Source of the DNA: CACKLF01 sp002725175
GTDB taxonomy: Bacteria > Pseudomonadota > Alphaproteobacteria > Rhodobacterales > Rhodobacteraceae
NCBI GenBank assembly: GCA_002725175.2
Contig: PBQX02000046.1
Span: 1-8,383, forward strand
Length of the DNA stretch: 8,383 nucleotides
Direction of reading: 5' to 3'
The translations under genes were made by a program, and so were the position numbers. Each line of letters starts with the position of its first letter. Within the stretch, counting starts at the first letter, position 1. Below are positions 6,764 through 8,383 of this stretch, in pieces. Under the pieces are notes generated by a model that saw only the letters and a list, made by a program, of their open reading frames with translations, did not search any database and was not told the origin of the DNA.

Positions 6764-7077
6764 AGTGATATTTCTGTTGCAGTCAGTTCTGAGTCATAGT
6801 TATAAATATAAACTCCAGAGAAATTGCTTTCTTTAAATACAAAAGTGTTTTTGAGGTCTGAAAAAAAATCCTTTGATTCTTCTTCAAATTTTTTGAGATC
6901 TTCACCTGTTTCAAACTTTAAATTTATAGAGACACTACCGCATTGACCTATAGAAATATTTAACGACCTNATNTTATACGGTACAATTTTCTTCCCNAAA
7001 CTGTCNGAACAAAAAGTAGCCGCTACTTTTGCTTCACTTANCCCCGAAAATTTGTAACTGTAAATCTTTGCNTACAT
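6757..7077 (-). CDS. Uncharacterised 106-residue protein, coupled to GAF protein
   Basis: I do not recognise the family. There is no signal peptide or membrane segment. The order of segments suggests a small alpha/beta domain: hydrophobic strand-like stretches at about 3-10 (AKIYSYKF) and 49-55 (VSINLKF), a charged helix-like stretch at about 57-73 (GEDLKKFEEESKDFFSD), and a final strand near 86-93 (SGVYIYNY). Two cysteines (C23 and C46) are present. The ATG at 7077 is one base after the TAA of the GAF gene (7079-7081) and has no Shine-Dalgarno of its own, so translation is probably coupled and the products may work together. Five N-containing codons blur single residues. The 3' end converges on dddP with nine bases between. 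A ferredoxin-like fold is only a guess from the strand-helix pattern. Confidence 0.7.
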   Translation of the reverse strand: MXAKIYSYKFSGXSEAKVAATFCXDSXGKKIVPYXXRSLNISIGQCGSVSINLKFETGEDLKKFEEESKDFFSDLKNTFVFKESNFSGVYIYNYDSELTATEISLN

Positions 7078-7078
7078 N

Positions 7079-7903
7079 TTANTTTAAACTAGCAAACATC
7101 TCATCAATGAGATCCTCTGCTGCATCTCCTTTTATTTTAACCTTTTTCATGGGCTTAGATTCTAACTTCATATCCATGAGNAACTGTCGCCCCATTGAAG
7201 ATAANATAACTTTCTCGGTTTCTGATATCTCGCAAAGGCCATTTTGTATCAGATTTCCAGATGACACTCTATCTACTGGTAAGTCAGCTGACATAGATAG
7301 AAAGAGTTTAAAGTCATCCAAGTCTAGNTCCCTATTGCCTTTTTGAAACACTCCTAAGGCTTCTAAAATTTTCTGAGAAGTCAATTCTTTCTGATCAATC
7401 TGACTGTCCAATAAAAGAGCAATGTTAGTTGTTATCTTTTTTATTAATTCGATTTGATGTTCTGACAGGGCCTTTGGATCGCTATTCATCATACAAAGAG
7501 TGCCGAGNGCATAATTATCTTTATTAATAACTGGAAAGCCTGCGTANCCAAGTATGCCTGTNCCATCCAAAATTTTCGGGTGGGTTTTCCAAAATGGATC
7601 TTTACTAATGTCTTCCATAATAAGAGGCTCAGTATCTAATAACACATACGAACATATACTATTCTCATGCCTTAGACCTTTTTCACCAACTTCAAATTCT
7701 TCACTTCCTGCAGCAGCNATTCCGCATGACATTTCACCATCGTANAGACTAAAATAAGCCTCTTCAAAACCCGTAATATCCTTAGCTAAGTCACAATAAA
7801 CCTGAAAAATTTCTGGATTAGGGGCATCAATAAGACCAGTTTTTACAACTGCCTGAGCCCTTCTCTCTTCATTAGCTGGCCTTGGGGCCAATCCAACCGA
7901 CAT
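7079..7903 (-). CDS. GAF domain-containing protein
   Basis: The 274-residue product is soluble, with one GAF domain at about 28-168. Its signature motifs are SICSYVLLDTEPLIMEDISK (82-101), the hydrophobic YAGFPV (120-125) and LGTLCMM (133-139). GAF domains bind small ligands such as cyclic nucleotides or tetrapyrroles, or sense redox. C84 and C137 sit at positions often occupied by cysteine in this subtype. The C-terminal hundred residues (about 170-274) match no output domain I know: no HisKA, GGDEF, EAL or HTH is visible. The start at ATG 7903 is chosen over a TTG at 7915 because GGAGG (7913-7909) stands five bases before it. The 106-residue protein follows one base after the stop. Function is probably sensory or regulatory, but the target is unknown. 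Confidence 0.86.
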   Translation of the reverse strand: MSVGLAPRPANEERRAQAVVKTGLIDAPNPEIFQVYCDLAKDITGFEEAYFSXYDGEMSCGXAAAGSEEFEVGEKGLRHENSICSYVLLDTEPLIMEDISKDPFWKTHPKILDXTGILXYAGFPVINKDNYXLGTLCMMNSDPKALSEHQIELIKKITTNIALLLDSQIDQKELTSQKILEALGVFQKGNRXLDLDDFKLFLSMSADLPVDRVSSGNLIQNGLCEISETEKVXLSSMGRQXLMDMKLESKPMKKVKIKGDAAEDLIDEMFASLX

Positions 7904-7908
7904 TCCAT

Positions 7909-7913
7909 CCTCC
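7909..7913 (-). promoter_or_regulatory. Ribosome binding site that fixes the GAF gene start
   Basis: On the minus strand GGAGG occupies 7913-7909, five bases before the ATG at 7903. It overlaps the sequence that a TTG start at 7915 would translate, which argues for the ATG and a protein four residues shorter than the longest reading. Confidence 0.8.
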
Positions 7914-7933
7914 AATAATTGTTTGTAAAAAGG

Positions 7934-7960
7934 GTATTATTTTCAATGCTTACTTGTCAA
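7934..7960 (-). promoter_or_regulatory. Candidate promoter for the GAF gene pair
   Basis: Reading the minus strand, a perfect TTGACA lies at 7960-7955. The best -10 nearby is TAATAC at 7939-7934 with a short 15-base spacer, so the match is unbalanced. Transcription would start near 7927, shortly before the ribosome binding site at 7913-7909. Position is right and the -35 is good; the -10 is weak. Confidence 0.33.
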
Positions 7961-8045
7961 TATTAATGCTTCCTATCTATAAAAACTCTAAATGACTTAG
8001 GTAAAAATATCCAACCGGATTCAATATCAAGTTCAGGGCTTTTCA

Positions 8046-8076
8046 TTGTTTGCCTTTAAGGTATTCCTCTTATACT
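8046..8076 (+). promoter_or_regulatory. Candidate promoter for the aminotransferase gene
   Basis: TATACT at 8071-8076 matches five of six -10 bases. The nearest -35-like hexamer, TTGTTT at 8046-8051, is 19 bases upstream, slightly too far. It would give a leader of about 25 bases including the ribosome binding site AAGGA (8098-8102). Together with the minus-strand candidate, the 205-base spacer 7904-8108 can serve two divergent promoters. Confidence 0.33.
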
Positions 8077-8108
8077 TTTAATANCANTTAATTTTTTAAG
8101 GACAAAAA

Positions 8109-8383
8109 ATGCGCAGAGCCCATCCCGAAAATCATAATCTCTTATTGGAATCTCTAGGCTCAGCTAGCGACCGTTTTATTGCTAATAATCCAAAAAGTTT
8201 AGATCGCTGGGAAAAGGCTTCTAAAGTATTACCTGGTGGTAATACTAGAACCGTACTTCATTATGACCCTTTCCCAATTACCATTCAATCTGGTAATGGC
8301 ACATATTTGAAAAGTATTGATGGAGATAGCTATACAGATTTTTTAGGTGAATATTCTGCTGGTTTATATGGCCACTCCAATCC
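8109..8383 (+). CDS. Class III (PLP) aminotransferase, HemL-like, 3' end cut by window
   Basis: From the ATG at 8109, 91 complete codons are present. They show the N-terminus of a class III aminotransferase of the glutamate-1-semialdehyde aminomutase-like group: PGGNTRTVLHYDPFP (44-58), followed by YLKSIDGDSYTDFLGEY (67-83) and GLYGHSN (85-91). In this group the N-terminal region shapes the substrate site, while the PLP-binding lysine lies near residue 270, beyond the window. AAGGA at 8098-8102, six bases before the ATG, supports the start. The TVLHYDPFP wording resembles proteobacterial 'aspartate aminotransferase family' proteins more than true HemL, so a haem-synthesis role is unlikely and the substrate is undetermined. 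It is divergent from the GAF gene and not evidently part of the dddP operon. Confidence 0.88.
   Translation, partial: MRRAHPENHNLLLESLGSASDRFIANNPKSLDRWEKASKVLPGGNTRTVLHYDPFPITIQSGNGTYLKSIDGDSYTDFLGEYSAGLYGHSN

Noticed and set aside
7029..7757. Plus-strand frames at 7029-7346 and 7554-7757
   Set aside because: They are antisense to the GAF-domain gene, which has a strong ribosome binding site and a recognisable domain.
7904..7915. TTG start at 7915 for the GAF protein
   Set aside because: It overlaps a strong GGAGG ribosome binding site that correctly positions the ATG at 7903.

Overview
The window is 8.4 kb of AT-rich, tightly packed bacterial DNA. The gene content suggests a marine proteobacterium: a DMSP lyase of the DddP type, a dimethylglycine/sarcosine dehydrogenase-like flavoprotein, YbaK, DUF924 and a crotonase, with very short or coupled gene junctions. 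DddP is best known from marine Alphaproteobacteria (Rhodobacterales, SAR116), so that class is my best guess, but the sequence alone does not prove it. Scattered N bases, mostly at third codon positions, look like a consensus assembled from a mixed population.

Layout. 1-611 (minus) is the N-terminal two thirds of a glyceraldehyde-3-phosphate dehydrogenase whose motifs resemble the form associated with the ArsJ arsenate-detoxification exporter. After a 221-base divergent spacer come a 72-residue putative lipoprotein (833-1051) and a short crotonase-family protein (1061-1732) on the plus strand. They meet a minus-strand pair tail to tail: a YbaK-type aminoacyl-tRNA deacylase (2300-2812) followed one base later by a DUF924 protein (1738-2298).

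The centre, 2922-6747, is a plus-strand two-gene operon: an 816-residue FAD/GcvT dehydrogenase of the dimethylglycine/sarcosine dehydrogenase family, then dddP, with a 31-base gap. A TTGACC-N17-TAGGCT element and a strong ribosome binding site precede the first gene. The likely theme is catabolism of methylated osmolytes: DddP splits DMSP to dimethyl sulfide and acrylate, and the flavoprotein probably oxidises an N-methylated glycine with transfer of one-carbon units to tetrahydrofolate.

Downstream on the minus strand lies a coupled pair: a GAF-domain protein (7079-7903) and an unrecognised 106-residue protein (6757-7077). The window ends in the first 91 codons of a class III aminotransferase related to glutamate-1-semialdehyde aminomutase (8109 onward, plus strand). 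I see no tRNA, rRNA, CRISPR array, insertion sequence or phage gene, and no gene-free stretch longer than 300 bases.
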